A stretch of DNA of 60,833 nucleotides from Zygnema cylindricum (GCA_037447655.1 JBBHKE010000473.1:1-60833); one strand, 5' to 3'; positions 1-13,683 are shown, counted from the stretch's first letter. The notes: a model not told the origin generated them from the letters alone. Translations and numbers: made by a program.

Positions 1-59
1 GAAGAGGCAAAATTGACACCCAGACAACGGACGACTGCCAGAGCCCTTCCGGGAGTGGG

Positions 60-400
60 GTAGAGCATTAGAGGGGGGTGAGGCGAAGGAGCGGAGGAGA
101 GAGGGGAGAGGGGGAGAGGGAGAGAGGTAGCAGGGCCGGAAAGGAAGGAGAGAGAGGGAAGAGAAGAGAAGAATAGACAAATGAAAGAGAATAAAAAGAA
201 GAAAAAGTGACTAGGGAAGGGTGACGAACGACAGTGTAGAAAGGAGGGAGAGAGAGAGGGGGAGAGAGAGAGAGGGAGGGAGAGAGGGAGGGAGAGAGAG
301 AGAGAGAGAGGAGCGAGAGAGGGAGGAGGGAAACAGGTTGGAGAGAGACCTTAGGAGGCAGAGGGAGAGGGAGAGGGGAGGGAGGAGGTGGGAGTGGCTA
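60..400. repeat. GA-rich low-complexity tract
   Basis: A purine-rich stretch of imperfect GA/GGGA repeats. The open frames across it encode only Arg/Glu/Gly or Ser/Leu runs, so I do not treat them as coding. Confidence 0.9.
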
Positions 401-766
401 ACCTGTGCCAAGCCTAGGTGTACTTGGACGGCGCTTACCTGTCCTCTGGAGGGATTTGGGGGCCGCTGCCTATTTGCCGTTTTTTTTCGGGCGGTGGCAC
501 TGGCGGTACAGTTTCAGTACGGTTATGGTACTGTACGGTAATGTGATGTACTGTACTGTATTGTACTGTACCTCATCTCAAAACTTTCTTTAATTTTTGT
601 GAAGGAAGCCAGCGGACAGAAAAAGATTGAACTAATCATAGGCAAAATCTACATGGATACGTCAGAAAGTCCCCACTGCAGCTAGCCGCAGACGGCGTCA
701 AACCGGCCGCTAAAATTTGACGTCTACTGTATATCGACGTTAGCTTTAGACAACATACGGGGAATG

Positions 767-1748
767 TTAGGGTACGTCCCCATGTGTTTAAGTATCTACT
801 TTTCTCTGTCTTTTTGCCCTAAAATTCACGGAACTTTGACAAATACTTTAGCCGTACGATAAAATCATGTTTACCAAAGTACAGTGAACGTCAATTCATA
901 CTTTGGATGTACGGCATGTTTGTCGTCGTGTGGACGCATTATGGCGTTTTCCCCTTTTCGACCCCCGGGCAAGAGAATCCAGCCCATAAAAAAACTTCAT
1001 CCATAATCACCTCGAGGGGGTGATTTTAGTTAAAGTACCACCCAAACAGCAAATGAAAAACGACCCACACACGCGCCACAGGAGAGCGATTTTTTTTGGA
1101 ATGGGGAGAGTCCTCGCTATTTTTCTCGGTGGCCGTCACGCGCATGTACGGAAAAAATCTCCGTGGCTGTCACGCGCATGTACGGAAAAAAAATTGCAGG
1201 GGTCTCGGACCTCCACTTCCATTCATGGGTCCTTTGGATGATTTTTCGCCGTCGTCGCCTCTCTCCTCTCCCTATCACACTATCGCTGTTATCTCACACT
1301 TTTTAGAACGAGACACGACAATATTGATATAAAATGAAAGATCTTTGAAAAATATTTGTTTTGGCATTTTTTAGGTTTTTTTTAATGGCAAGTCGAATGA
1401 GTATAAAAAACGAAATCGGGAAACCATGGCGTAAAGTTCTTAGATCAGTGACGTCGACGTTGTCAAAAGTGAGTGTGGCGTCACAATGTCACCAAACCCT
1501 AAACATCTACAATTTCACAAAAATCTAGAGTCTACCACTGTCGCTATTTTTGTTGACGTCACCAATCGTCAGAAGTTTCGTAGTCGGCTTCAATCGTCAA
1601 AAGCTATATCTATGTCTACAACCGTCACATGTCAAGGTTCCGATTTCATTTTCGCACATAAGGACGCTCTTCAAAGTAGTACGGGGAATCTTCACTACAA
1701 TCCAAAATACTTTATCAAAGTACCGATTACATGGGGACGTACCCTTAT
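767..1748. mobile_element. TIR element, family 2, copy a (non-autonomous)
   Basis: The left end reads TTAGGGTACGTCCCCATG and the right end ends in CATGGGGACGTACCCTTA, so the termini are inverted repeats. The whole stretch is matched at 17378-18364, including the segment around 840-960 and the internal gcgcatgtacgg repeats near 1130-1190. No transposase-like frame is visible. The same terminal sequence occurs in a second family at 2279-5046 and 26246-27020. Superfamily not assigned: no clear target-site duplication could be read. Confidence 0.75.
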
Positions 1749-2278
1749 AATCACAACAGCATAATTTTTACATTTTATAGTCATCCACCAGAACGTTTGG
1801 ATTTTAGTTAAAGGAAGGCAAAGGAAGCGTACCGAAGCGTGACAATAAATCCACCTTCAAAGATTTGTTGGTGGACTTTTGTGGATTCTCGATTACCTTG
1901 TCTAAAGTCACATGGCTTATATGATTCATTAGCTGTTCATTGGCTATCTATCTGGCACCTATGTTTACTTTACACGTGTAACAATATTACGCGGCCTGTA
2001 GCTGGCTACTATTCCCCTTGAGGTCGGTAAAGTACGGTGGTCATCTATAGTACCGTACGGTTAAATGTAGTCGTTGTTATCCTAATGCAAAAAACAAAAC
2101 ACATCCAACGGTCAATTTTTTTAGAATCTTGATAGGTTCTACATAAACATGTTTTCTACAAAAAAAATATACGCCATAGTAACAGAACGTACGAATTCAA
2201 CTAACTACAGTACAGTACAATACAGTACCCCCACTTTTTCCTTGAATTGGAGGTTCACCCTTTTCAAGAGATTTATAT

Positions 2279-3030
2279 GGTCCCCATGTACTTGTAACTT
2301 AGCGAACTTACTTTGTATTTTAGCGCGGATCCGCCGTACCCGGCAAGTGTCGTTGTGTCTGTAAGGACGAAATCGTGATTGTATACGTCGACAATAACTG
2401 TGACGACTATCAATGTCTACAATTTGTGGTCGCACGCTATTTTTTGGAACTGCTTATGACGTCGCATGTCTTACCGTGACATTGTATACATACCGCCTTC
2501 CAGCCTGTGTCGTTTCACGTTTGAAGACGATGCGCTTTGCGTTTGCGTAACCTATCTGGTTGACGTGAAATGGCATTAGAATTTGAAGACCCCTTAAAAA
2601 AATAAAAACGTGCTTGACGAAAACGGACAAAACCAAACAAATTGTGTATTTTTATTTGTCGTATTAGAAGCAAACGGACAAAACTTAGCGAATTATGTAC
2701 TTTTATTTGTCCTTGGAAATCGTATGAAAAATTTCGAAAATTACGGCATGTGTTTATATATGTTCTTTTTTGTTTATCGAAAATACCTAGTTTTAAAACA
2801 CGTGGCGCATGTGTTTTAAACGTAAGGTTGAAGATGATGTTTTTTGTCGTGGAAGTGGGTCAAAAAACACAAGACGACAAATTTTCGTGCATCCTAAGTT
2901 CGAGGATGACGCAAATTTTACTTTACAAATTTACGATTCCTCCGTACGGTTGCAACTTGTGCTTTACGACGCTAAGTTTTACAGGAAAACGACAGAAAAA
3001 AACCCTTACTTATGCACATGGGGACATACC
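2279..3030 (+). mobile_element. TIR element, family 1, copy a
   Basis: It starts with GGTCCCCATGTACTTGTAAC and ends with CATGGGGACATACC. It is collinear with the copies at 4182-4947 and, inverted, at 3497-4183 and 26246-27020. The middle carries an open frame (2642-3043) similar to one in the inverted copy at 3536-3937. I see no known domain in it. Confidence 0.75.
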
Positions 3031-3496
3031 ATTAGGGTCGTGAAGGCAAAAAGTGAGGTAGTTTTCACAGGAAACTGTACCTTTTCGTAATAGTCGTACT
3101 GCTCTATTTCTTTTTTTATAAAGCATGTTTACTAGAGATTCGGCAAGATTCTCCAAACTTTTGGGCGAAAATTTTGACCGGCACGATTCGAGTTTTCGAA
3201 GCAAACACTCCTTCTATCCAGTGTTTGGCAAGTCTCCTCAACTGTCCCCAGGAGGAGACTTGCCCACCCTTTTGACGTTTCGATTGGTACACGTGGAAAC
3301 AAAAGATATGATCCACGGGCGGACAAGCGATTACAACCTAACAATTGACGAAGGTCATGTGCCTTCGTACAGGATGGATTCAAATCTTAAAAAAACGACG
3401 AAAAAATATTTGCCGGCGGATATCTTTGACGCTTCTTTTACTTAGCGGAAAGGACTTTGCGTTTGAGACATAATGGCATAACTATTAATTTGTAAA
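3031..3496. other. Spacer between family 1 elements, no gene recognised
   Basis: Open frames here (for example 3125-3445 plus) show no recognisable domain and overlap frames on the other strand. I see no splice-site-bounded exon with homology. Confidence 0.5.
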
Positions 3497-4183
3497 GGTA
3501 TGTCCCTATATGCATAAGTAAGGGTTTTTTTTCTGTCATTTTTGTGTAAAACTTAGCGTCGTACTACCTAAGTTGCTACCGTACGAAGGAATCGCAAATT
3601 TGTAGATTACAATTTGTGTCATCTTCGACCATAAAATGTATGAAAAATTGTCGTCTTGTGTTTTTCGACCCACTTCCATGACAAAATACGTCATTTTCAA
3701 CCTTATGTTTAAAACACATGCGCAATGTGTTTTAAAACTAGGTATTTTTGGTGAACAAATAGGAACATATATCCGCACATGCCGTAATTTTCGAAAAAAA
3801 TCATACGATTTCCAAGGACAAATAAATGTATAGAATTCGATATGTTTTGTCCGTTTCCGTTCGAATACAACGGAAAAAAGTACACAATTTGTTTCGTTTT
3901 GTCTGTTTTCGTCGAGTACGTATCTTTTTTTTTGCACGGGTCTTCAAATGCCAATGCCATTTCACGTCGACCGGATAGGAGACGCAAAAGCAAAGCCCCT
4001 CGTCTTCAACTGTGAAACGGCACAGGCTGGAAGGCGGTACGTATACAATGTCACGGTAAGACTTGCGACGTCAGAAGCAGTTCCAAAAAATAACGTGGGA
4101 CCACAAATTGTAGACGTTGACAACCGTCACAGGTATTGTCGACGTATACAATCGTCACAAGCGTAAGTTACGATTTCGTCCTT
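3497..4183 (-). mobile_element. TIR element, family 1, copy b (inverted, truncated)
   Basis: The left end GGTATGTCCCTATATGCATAAG is the inverse of the right end of copy a. The internal sequence is collinear with copy a in reverse. It stops at about 4183, where copy c begins, so the inner TIR is missing or shared. Copies b and c form a head-to-head inverted repeat of about 1.4 kb. Confidence 0.7.
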
Positions 4184-5046
4184 AGGGTATGTCCCCATGT
4201 GCTTGTAACTTAGGGAACTTACATTGTCTTTTAGCCTGGATCCGTCGGACACGGTTTTCAAGTGTTTTTATGTGTAAGAACGTAATCATAACTTACGTTT
4301 GTGACGATTGTATACGTCGATAATACATGTGACGACTGTCAACGTCTACAATCTTTGTCACACGTTTTTTTGGAACTGCTTGTGACGTCGCATGTCTTTC
4401 TGTGACATTGTAGACGTACCGCCTTTTAGCCTGTGCCATTTCACGGTTGAATAAGATGCGCTTTGCCTTTGCGTCGCCTGTCCGGTCGACGTGAAATGGC
4501 ATCGGAATTTCGAGACCCCTGCAAAAAAAAAATCTGTACTGAACGAAAATGGACAAAACCAAACAAATTGTGTACTTTTCTTTGTTGTATTAGAAGCAAA
4601 CGGGCAAAATATAGTGAATTATGTACTTTTCTTTGTCGTATGATTTTTTTCGAAAATTACGGCACGTGCGAAAGTATGTTCCTATTTGTTTATCGAAAAT
4701 ACCTAGTTTTAAAACACATCGCGCATGTGTTTTAAACATAAATTTGAAGATGACGTTTCTTTGTCGTGGAAGTGGGTCGAAAAACACAAGTCGACAAATT
4801 TTGGTACATCTTAAGTTCGAGGGTGCCTCAAATTGTACTCTACAAATTTGCGATTCCTTCGTACGGTTGCGACTTAGGCAGTACGGCGCTAAGTTTTACA
4901 GGAAAACGACAGAAAAAAATCTTTACTTATGCACATGGGGACATACCCTTACAGACATAGGGACACTTGAAAACCGGGTCCGGCGGATCCGCGCTAAAAT
5001 ACAAAGTAAATTCGCTAAGTTACAAGTACATGGGGACATACCCTAA
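4182..5046 (+). mobile_element. TIR element, family 1, copy c with extra inverted terminus
   Basis: The left terminus TTAGGGTATGTCCCCATG is matched by CATGGGGACATACCCTAA at 5029-5046. The TIR is about 65 bp long and includes a GGATCCGYCGG block. A second end of the other type (ACATGGGGACATACCC) lies at about 4930-4947, so the right side carries both kinds of terminus in series. This suggests a composite or rearranged copy. Confidence 0.75.
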
Positions 5047-6407
5047 AGCGATAAAATACGCACGTATACAAATTAAAATATAATGCAGCTTTACAAATCT
5101 TAAATTTCGCCCGTGCGTACAGATACGCCGTTCAAATTCTGTACTTCTCAAATCTTTCAATATTCCCGGCCGGCTGAACAGGATCCTACGTGGTTCCAAT
5201 CGCAATCCAGCACGTACGCAATTGGCGCCTCGTTGGCACGACCTGATGGAGAAGTGATACAATTATTACCGCCAGTAAACGTGTCCGTACGATTAATGGA
5301 AACGCCTGATGGAGCACGACCCTTACTAGTTTTTCTCGCAGAATCTGTACTTTCAAAACATTTTCCATTGAGAATTTGAGACAGACTGCTCGATAGAATC
5401 TTAGTGTACGAATACGTACGGTTTCACGACATACGAAACTTTCAGGTGCATTCGAAGTAATTATAGCGATTCTGCCGCTGCAGCTGTAGAAGTCCCCAAA
5501 AATTACAGCAGCCCGAAGATAGCCGCCAGAATTTTAGGGTTGTCGAGTTTTAGTACAGTACTGTACTGTAGCTGTCAATATTGTACGGACGACAGAGTCA
5601 ATGACGGGACTGGCCGACGGCCGGCCATCCCGTTGGCCGGCCGAAATATCCTCACAACTAGAAAAGATACGAATCGCCTGTCTGGTTACAAAAAGGGAAA
5701 GGCTTTTTGGCGGACGCCAAAAGGATTTGATTTTGTACGGATATAGGTGTACAATCGACGGCATCTGAAACCGGCAGATAACGGCCACGAACTGGCCGGT
5801 AGACGTTTTCGTCTACATATGCAAGACGTTTAGGTTTTAAAAGTCAACAGTTTTTAGGACTTTGGTAGAATAATATTTTAGCCTCGAAAGCAACGTTGGA
5901 TGCCTTGCACGAAGTTATTTATCGCACGCGTGGGATCATTTCAAGACGTTTTTGTAGGCTGGAAAAATATTTTATAAATAACAAAATAAAGGAAGAAACC
6001 CAAAAATATCCGGAAATACTCAAAAAATCTTAATATACCATAGAAATCCCAAACAAACAAAAACCATATAATCCGAAAAATATGTTGCCTCGTGCTCAAA
6101 CAATTTTAAAAGGCTAAAAAAATAAATTATTTTAAAAAATCCAAACGACAAAACCCTAAGCAATCCGAAAAAAAGTTTGAAAACATTCGACCGGTGACGG
6201 CACTTTCGATGACGGCCGCTGACCGTCAAATGTTACCGTGCAATTTCAAAAGAAAAAGACAAAAAAAACGGCAGGGCCTGGAAGCTGGTGTACGGAGAAA
6301 ATCTTGTGGGCGTCCGCAGTGTTTCCCGAACAGCAGAAGTGGTTAAAACGACGCAGCAGCTTTACCTTGGAACACACCTAATCGCACTCCTGTCGAATCA
6401 ACTAGGG
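5047..6407. other. Intergenic, no gene recognised; GC-rich hairpin
   Basis: Short open frames only. A perfect 10-bp stem with a 6-base loop lies at 5618-5643 (CGGCCGGCCA, loop, TGGCCGGCCG). GTAC-rich runs lie near 5553-5586. Confidence 0.55.
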
Positions 6408-6968
6408 TACACCGCCAATCGCTATTAGCGTAGTGTACACTAATTCCGTCCCGCATTTTTTTTTATTCTCAAATAGCGTAGCTTATTCTATTTTTTTCTT
6501 TACACCATTTAGGGTTATTTTTCAAGTACCGTACAAAACGAAAGTACGTTGTTTTTTAAATAGTGTGGAATACGGTCAGTGTCATACCGTACAAAATTGT
6601 CCCTTTTTAAGTTAAAAAGTATAATTAATGAGTTTTAGTAACCGTGGACGCATGAGAATATGCGCTCTAAAAAGGGGATAAAATCGGGCTGTCAAATATC
6701 ACGCTCGCACATATTCGTCCAGCAACAACGCTTCGACTGTGTGAACGTACGATTTGTGTACGATTTGTCAGATTTTGTACAAACATTTATATTAGTGTAA
6801 GCATGTTTGCGACCGACATTTACTTTTTTCAAAGACCCAAATTATAATTATTAAACAATTAGAATGTATGTTTTTTTTCAAAATTTTCAAATTCTTAATT
6901 AGCGTAAACCACGGTAGTTATTCATATACGCTAAAGAAACTTCTACGCTAATAGCGATTGGCGGTGTA
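6408..6968. mobile_element. TA-flanked MITE (mariner/Stowaway-like), copy M1
   Basis: The left end TACACCGCCAATCGCTATTA and the right end TAATAGCGATTGGCGGTGTA are perfect inverted repeats, and both are bounded by TA. That is what a TA target-site duplication would look like. The element is about 560 bp, AT-rich inside, with no coding frame. The Tc1/mariner assignment is inferred from the TA flanks only. Confidence 0.75.
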
Positions 6969-9460
6969 CTGTACTGTAGTTACAGTCCAAAAATTTGTTC
7001 TCATGTTGTGGTTGCATCGTACAGTAATACGACAAAACGTACGAAACTTATTTTTTTGATGTGAAAACTGACGCACATGCACCTTCGACAGGTGGCGACA
7101 AACGGCCTCAAACTGGCCGCTAAAAGACGAAAACTACGCATTTCACGGAAGATGATTTTCGTTCTCGGCGCTACGCTGTTTCTGCAAGTGCGGTGATTTT
7201 TTTTCGGTCAGAAAAATCACTTTTTGAAAAACCTCGATGGCTCACAAAGGACAGATCGTGAAGCTCAACGGCTGGCATAAGACAAGGTAAATCCGGCGTA
7301 ATCATTAGGCGTGTAATTTTTTGCGGAGAAAATAAATAGGATTACACTAAAAGTGCCCGTGAAAAAAAAAATGTTCTTTAGCGTTCGCGAGAATGTGATT
7401 CATCCAATTAGGGGACAGATTCCAACAAAAAAAATTAGTACGCGTAAATCCGTCGGAAAAAAATCCTTGTCACATATTTTTGTTCTTCCGGTATTCTTTT
7501 TTCATTTTGTTCGTACTTGCCACGTGGTAGACTGCAATGAAATATATGACACGTGGCATGCTAATGGACCCAAAACAGGCGTTTTTTTTTTGGCCCAATG
7601 TAGTCCACCCCTAAGCATACTAAGGACAAAACCAGGGGAAAAAAAAAAAAAAAGATTTGGCAGATTGACCAAGACGGCCGTCTGTCCGTCAGAATTAGCA
7701 TTTCTTTAGTCTGGAAGTACGGATTTGACAGGGCTCAGCGTTACTTTTTGGATCATATGACCGTACATAATCATTGGGCGATCCGATGGTCCAGGCTGTA
7801 ATCTACGGCCATAAACTGCGCATCGCTGAAACCAGGTGACGTAATTCTACCCGAAACTGGAAGATAGGACAAAAAGCCTCCGTGTTGTACTTGATATATC
7901 CTGGCAGGATTTGTCTATAAATGCCCCCAAATCATATTTTTACGTGCAATGTTTTCCGGATTCGCTAGACGACGATATTCCTTCGTCGCATACTCCAAAA
8001 CGTCGTCTGGTTCTTTTCCCTAGTCTATTTTTTTCCTTAAATTTTTTTTCTGGGCAGTCTGTACGTTCGAATCATTTGATCTTGAAAAGTTCATATTAGT
8101 GCAAGCTGTCATTCGTCTGTGGATCTTGGCCGTTGATGTTAGGGTTTCAATTTTCGAATGCTTCGGTGGTCAAGTTGTCGACATAAGCGATTGGACTATT
8201 GGAGAAATCCATAAAGTCGTATTTTTTCGGCGTTCTATTGGAATCGCCGAGACGAAGTGCACCGTCACTTTTCCTCTTTTTTGTTTTTTCTGTCCAATGA
8301 TGGTGGTATAAGACGGCACGACGCGACAAATATTATCTTGATTGGACAGCTGTCAGATATGGCAATTTCACGTGATCCGATAGTGGACTGTAATGCTAAT
8401 GTCCGTCAGACAAAGCTTTTCCGATTAAGGGTCAAGTTCCATCAGACGTTTCTGTAATCGTACGGCCAACTCTACAGACCGAGTCGATTGAGTCGATGTT
8501 CCATCACGTAGAGTCTGTAAGCCACGTGTTCTAAATTGACTGGCGCCACGCAAGCTACGATCCGATAGTGAATATCTTTCAGATTTTTAGCACCGACAAA
8601 CTTAACTTCAAATCTTCACTTGCGTACCATGTACCGGCGTACAAAGTAATCATACGACAAAACTTTTATACATTTTGCAGACGCCAGTCTGTACGCCAGC
8701 TCATTTTTTAGGGTTTCTGTTTTCGAACATAACGAAAGTCCTTTGAGAGAAATAGTGTGACGAACAAAAGCTACCGAAAATAGCGTGACGAAGGAATGTT
8801 ACGAAATTTCGTTTTTATTTCTTTTGTATATGGAAAGCGCGTGTCATGTGCAAATCTTAAGATTTTTCGTTGGTTTTCCATCATGACACGTAGCTTAATC
8901 GTCCAGCGTGTCACGAATTTTTTTTTCTGTATCTGCCAACCCACCTCCTCGAGGTGGGTTGACAGTTACAGAGAAAAATGAAGCGAACTCTTCGCATATT
9001 AAAATCCGACGGCCAGTACTACCTCCAAGACCTTCGGAGAGTATTAGCAAGATTCTCTGTAATGTTGTATTTCGTATAAAAACAAAATTGTTTTTCGTAT
9101 AATAACAAAATAGGCGGTACGATTTGGTACAGAGAGTCGCGGATTTCTGTAAACTTCCCCACTTTTCGCCTTATGGAACGTTACCCTAAGTGAACAGTTT
9201 CGGTTTGAACGATTTTTAGGAAATTCTGAAATGTTTCAACAGTCGTTTGAAAGTCTGTACCTACATTTTTATTGTGCACACCAGCTTCAGCTCCACAATT
9301 TGCTTTACTAATATTTATCTTTCAACTCATAATATTTTTTCAGACCACTTTTATATTTGTTTTCTTTGGTTTTCTAGTCTAAATATCATTGGAATAACTG
9401 TTAAGGAAAATAGTTATTTGTTTTTTATCTGATCTTTTACACAAACAGAAAACTATTGTT
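6969..9460. other. Intergenic repeat-like DNA, no gene recognised
   Basis: Open frames (7353-7709, 7911-8099, 8099-8311) show no family I recognise. A perfect inverted repeat with a 10-bp stem and 3-base loop lies at 8938-8960 (AACCCACCTC, ctc, GAGGTGGGTT). Confidence 0.5.
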
Positions 9461-9469
9461 GTATATCGG

Positions 9470-9905
9470 TGGCCATTTGTCGATAACCGATATGCCCCTT
9501 TTTTTTACGAATCGATAATCAATAGATTAGCAAGATTTATCGGTACCGGTGTTATCGCAATTAAAAAACCGATATTTCGCGATAAAAAACCGATAAAACC
9601 AGTTTTTCATAGCGATGACAAAGGTTTCGATAACTATCGATGATAAATTGTACGGTTCATACCGTACAGTTGTACACTTTACTCGGCGTATAGAATAGAT
9701 TTTCATACGTGGCGTGCAATGTTATATACAATCAAAATTATACTATAGTATATGATAAAGTACTATTAAATAGCGTACTATAATATTTTTCCACTTATCG
9801 TCGATATGGAATTTGTTGGCCTCGGAACAATATATCGAGACCCCTCACCATTTGATAACCGATAGCTATCGGTATCGGTTTTATCGCGATAAGTTTTTAC
9901 CCGAC
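9470..9905. repeat. TATCGGT/CGATAA-rich repeat, probable MITE
   Basis: Both edges carry repeated CGATAACCGATA and TATCGGTTTTATCGCG motifs in opposite orientations. A perfect 16-bp palindrome lies at 9858-9873. Related TATCG-rich sequence recurs near 14890-15240. Exact ends not resolved. Confidence 0.45.
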
Positions 9906-10231
9906 ACACAACAATACGGAAAACTTCCATTGCATATGAATGAATGGAAAAAAAAAACATATATACAAAAACAAAAAAAAGTGGACAAATAAAAATAGCC
10001 TCCAAATTTGTTTTCATAATAAATATTTTATCTTCCCTCTAATTAAAAAACGCAAGACAACAAATTATATGAAGTGCATATTACCATGCATAGTATAATG
10101 TAATTAATTTTAATGTACTAAATTTTATACGAAAATACAATACTTAGTAGTTTACTGAATGTACTAACCATAATGTTTGAATATACAAGTCAAAATGGGT
10201 CTAAACGATTTAAATTCAAAAATGTTTTATA

Positions 10232-10624
<393 letters not shown>

Positions 10625-10730
10625 AAACATAGTATATATATAGTGTGTTTAATGATATATGTTACAAAAACATTGTTTGTTGTTGATAATGTCAACTACC
10701 GATGTTCATTGCAATTTTTTTATTTTATTC

Positions 10731-11381
10731 GTTTTGTTGTGATATACCTTGGTTCTATTTCATTCAACAACGTTTTACTAGGTTGTTGGAATGTTGGTAG
10801 ACAAGGTTTTTACCTTTTACACATTTAACTTTCCTATCATTTTCAGCAATAGTTATTGTTTATTTGAACTCGCGAAGCTTAACTGAAATTAAATTTAAAT
10901 TATTCGCGCTGTCAAACTTGTACAGCTACGTAATTATATAAAATTTTCGAGCACAAAAATGTAATATACAACTATGCGGAATACATCAAAGGGGAGCAAC
11001 TTAAAAAGAAATAAAACTAAATAGTTTGTACATACTAAAAACGTTCGTGACGGAAGTTTTGTTGTGATATACCTTGGTTCTCTTTCATTCAACAACGTTT
11101 TACTAGGTTGTTGGAATGTTGGTAAACAAGGTTTTTACCTTTTACACATTTATCTTTCCTATCATTTTCAGCAATAGTTATTGTTTATTTGAACTCGCGA
11201 AGCTTAACTGAAATTAAATTTAAATTATTCGCGCTGTCAAACTTGTACAGCTACGTAATTATATCAACTTTTCGAGCACAAAAATGTAATATACAACTAT
11301 GCGGAATACATAAAAAGGGAGCAACTTAAAATGAAAAAAAACTAAATAGTTTGTACATACTAAAAACGTTCACGACGGAAA
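10731..11381. repeat. Tandem duplication, about 326-bp unit
   Basis: The block 10731-11056 is repeated at 11057-11381 with a few substitutions. Both begin GTTTTGTTGTGATATACC and end around AAAACGTTCRYGACGGAA. No frame with homology. High identity implies a recent duplication. Confidence 0.9.
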
Positions 11382-12354
11382 TGTAAACGCTCGGCATGTA
11401 GCGAAACCACTATTGTGAGTAAGTGATTTTGTATTTTTGCCAATAAACGTAAATATCTTATACCAATTTTAAACCTCATTTTGACCTTTTTCGAAAAAAA
11501 ATAGTTTAAAGTACAGTGTGCTTCAATTTAACACGACCATACATTAGTACGTTTACAAACAATTACACAGGTGCCGTAAATTACATCCATGCGAGTATAG
11601 ACAAAAATATTTAAATGTAGAAGTACACTTTATATGTACTTTCAAAGAAAGATTCCAACTAAAAAAAAATACGTTAGAAAATGTATGAAAGTGTATTTTG
11701 TGTCATTTACTTATTTGTGAGGCCACCTTTTGTTAAAGTTGCCAAAATCTCGCCATGTACAACACCAAAGTATATAAATAATGTGTGGGCAAAATAAAAT
11801 AGTAAGAAAAACATTTCATAAAAAGGAATCATCTGAACAAGTGTGGCAAATCCATAGTTAACCCATATAATATTACATGATGAAAAATAGTGAGTGTAAA
11901 CTATGGTAATGGTTATCACGGAGGTTTAAGCAATGAAACCACCAAAAAACGCTTAATGTTAACAGTAAAAACAAAGCTAAGGGACGCTAGCCGTCACCAA
12001 TTATTATGCAATCTCAAAACGATCCACACAGTCTGGCGCTTTGAGCATCAAATCTTGTGGGTGTCAGGATTCTTGTACAAAAACAGGACGAATCATTACT
12101 GTACGGTAATCTAGTGTTGTAGGTACAATCTAGTTTGTCCTTTGTCAATTGACATTCGTGATTCGTGAACAAACCGTACATGCAAGTACAGTATGCAGCC
12201 AAATCAGAAAATAACAAAATAGGACATTACCTGCCAGGACCGCATACCGTACACTGTGTTTAGGCTTGGCACATATATTTCATTTCCTCAGAGGCACGTA
12301 AAACAACAAATGATACCTGAAATAAAAGTAAAATTCCTAGGTGACAAACTACAG
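11382..12354. other. AT-rich intergenic DNA, nothing recognised
   Basis: Short open frames only, on both strands, without a domain or credible splice signals. Confidence 0.5.
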
Positions 12355-13683
12355 GACACCGCGAATCGTAATTAGAGTAATGAAAAAATTAGAGTAAAAA
12401 AACCAAAAAAACAAATTAGAGTAATGAACTCTAGTTTATGTGATAGAACTTTTTCACAGTCGAAGTTTACTCTAATTTATTTGAGTACTCTATATTGGGT
12501 TAAGTCGGCAATAAATATCCGCGCTGAAATTATAAACACTAAATTACGTGACCGTACAAAATATGTCAGTCCGTATAATTTTGACGTCATTATGACGCTA
12601 GTATTATTTGTCGCGCTGAATGTCAGTTAATGTTCACACTGACGACGATGCTGTCGACGGACGAGAGTTATGCGAACGGCTTTTTGTCGATGTGACTGAT
12701 TTTTCGCTTAGTCCGATTTCACGTGCGAGCGCGATTGTATTAAATCATTGTTTGTACTTTTTTACTTAAAAAAGTACATTTTTGCACGGTCGAACGTCGA
12801 CCATCCTCCACACTATTTAAAACGAACCTATATAACAATTCTGTTACGCTAATTAAACTTGCCTAAATTATAATAATGAAAAAAATAGAATAATCTACTC
12901 TATTTGATGTCATAGAGTCGAAATTTTGAGCGACCGAATTAGAGTAATTTAGAGCGTTGTTCCGTTAGGCACTCTCTGTAAACGTCAAAAAATCGTTTAC
13001 TGAGGCGATCGTTCCATTGTGTCGGGTCAGTAACCGACATTTGTTTTGCGTGGCACATTTTTATTGGTTCACTTAATAGATGAATACGATTATGGTAATC
13101 TTCAAAGAATCTCTGAGAGCAAATTGTGACCACATATTTGTACCAGCGAAAGGTGAAAAGTGACTTGTACGACGTATTGAATTAATTATGTACGGGCGGA
13201 CGAAACGTAAGATATGTAAAAGCGTACGAAAATGTCAGAATGGTTAGTGGATACCAACAGAAGCGTGAAACAATATCGTCCGTCAAAGATTTTCTTGCGG
13301 CTTCCGGTGGCCTCGCATCCTCCCTGGCGGAAGGCACATGTCATATGCGACGTGTACCCATCTTGTCGCGCGGTCGTCGTGGATATTTATTTACTTTTCC
13401 ACGAGGCACGACGGTATTCGTTCAGGCGCTGAGAATTGACCTACTCCGGGTCACTTGTTGCGAACTGAAAGTGTCAGACGACGGCTTATCCGATAATGCA
13501 TTCGACGGTCCACGTTTACGCCCATAAACGTGGAGAATCAAATCCCTCATCCAGTAGCCTTGTTTTTCTGACATTTTTTTTTCTTTGGTACGGCACTGTA
13601 CGAAACAGTACGGCTTTCAGTAAACAACGTCATTTTTCCCCTAATGGAACCTTGCCCTTACTCTAATTACGATTCGCGGTGTA
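12355..13683. mobile_element. TA-flanked TIR element, copy M2
   Basis: The left end CACCGCGAATCGTAATTAGA and the right end TCTAATTACGATTCGCGGTG form a perfect inverted terminal repeat, with TA on the right flank. Length is about 1.33 kb. Internal frames (13240-13527 plus, about 95 codons) show no transposase motif. It shares its terminal pattern with M1 and M3-M7. Confidence 0.7.

Noticed and set aside
767-790. TTAGGG read as telomere-type repeat
   Set aside because: Single copies at element ends only, no tandem array; it is part of the element terminus.
5113-5379. 88-codon open frame beside family 1 element
   Set aside because: No family recognised, and a competing frame is open on the opposite strand.
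7353-7709. 118-codon open frame
   Set aside because: No domain, homopolymer-rich, lies between transposon-like sequences.
13240-13527. 95-codon open frame inside element M2, considered as a transposase relic
   Set aside because: No DDE/D-type motif or DNA-binding helix visible; too short to claim.
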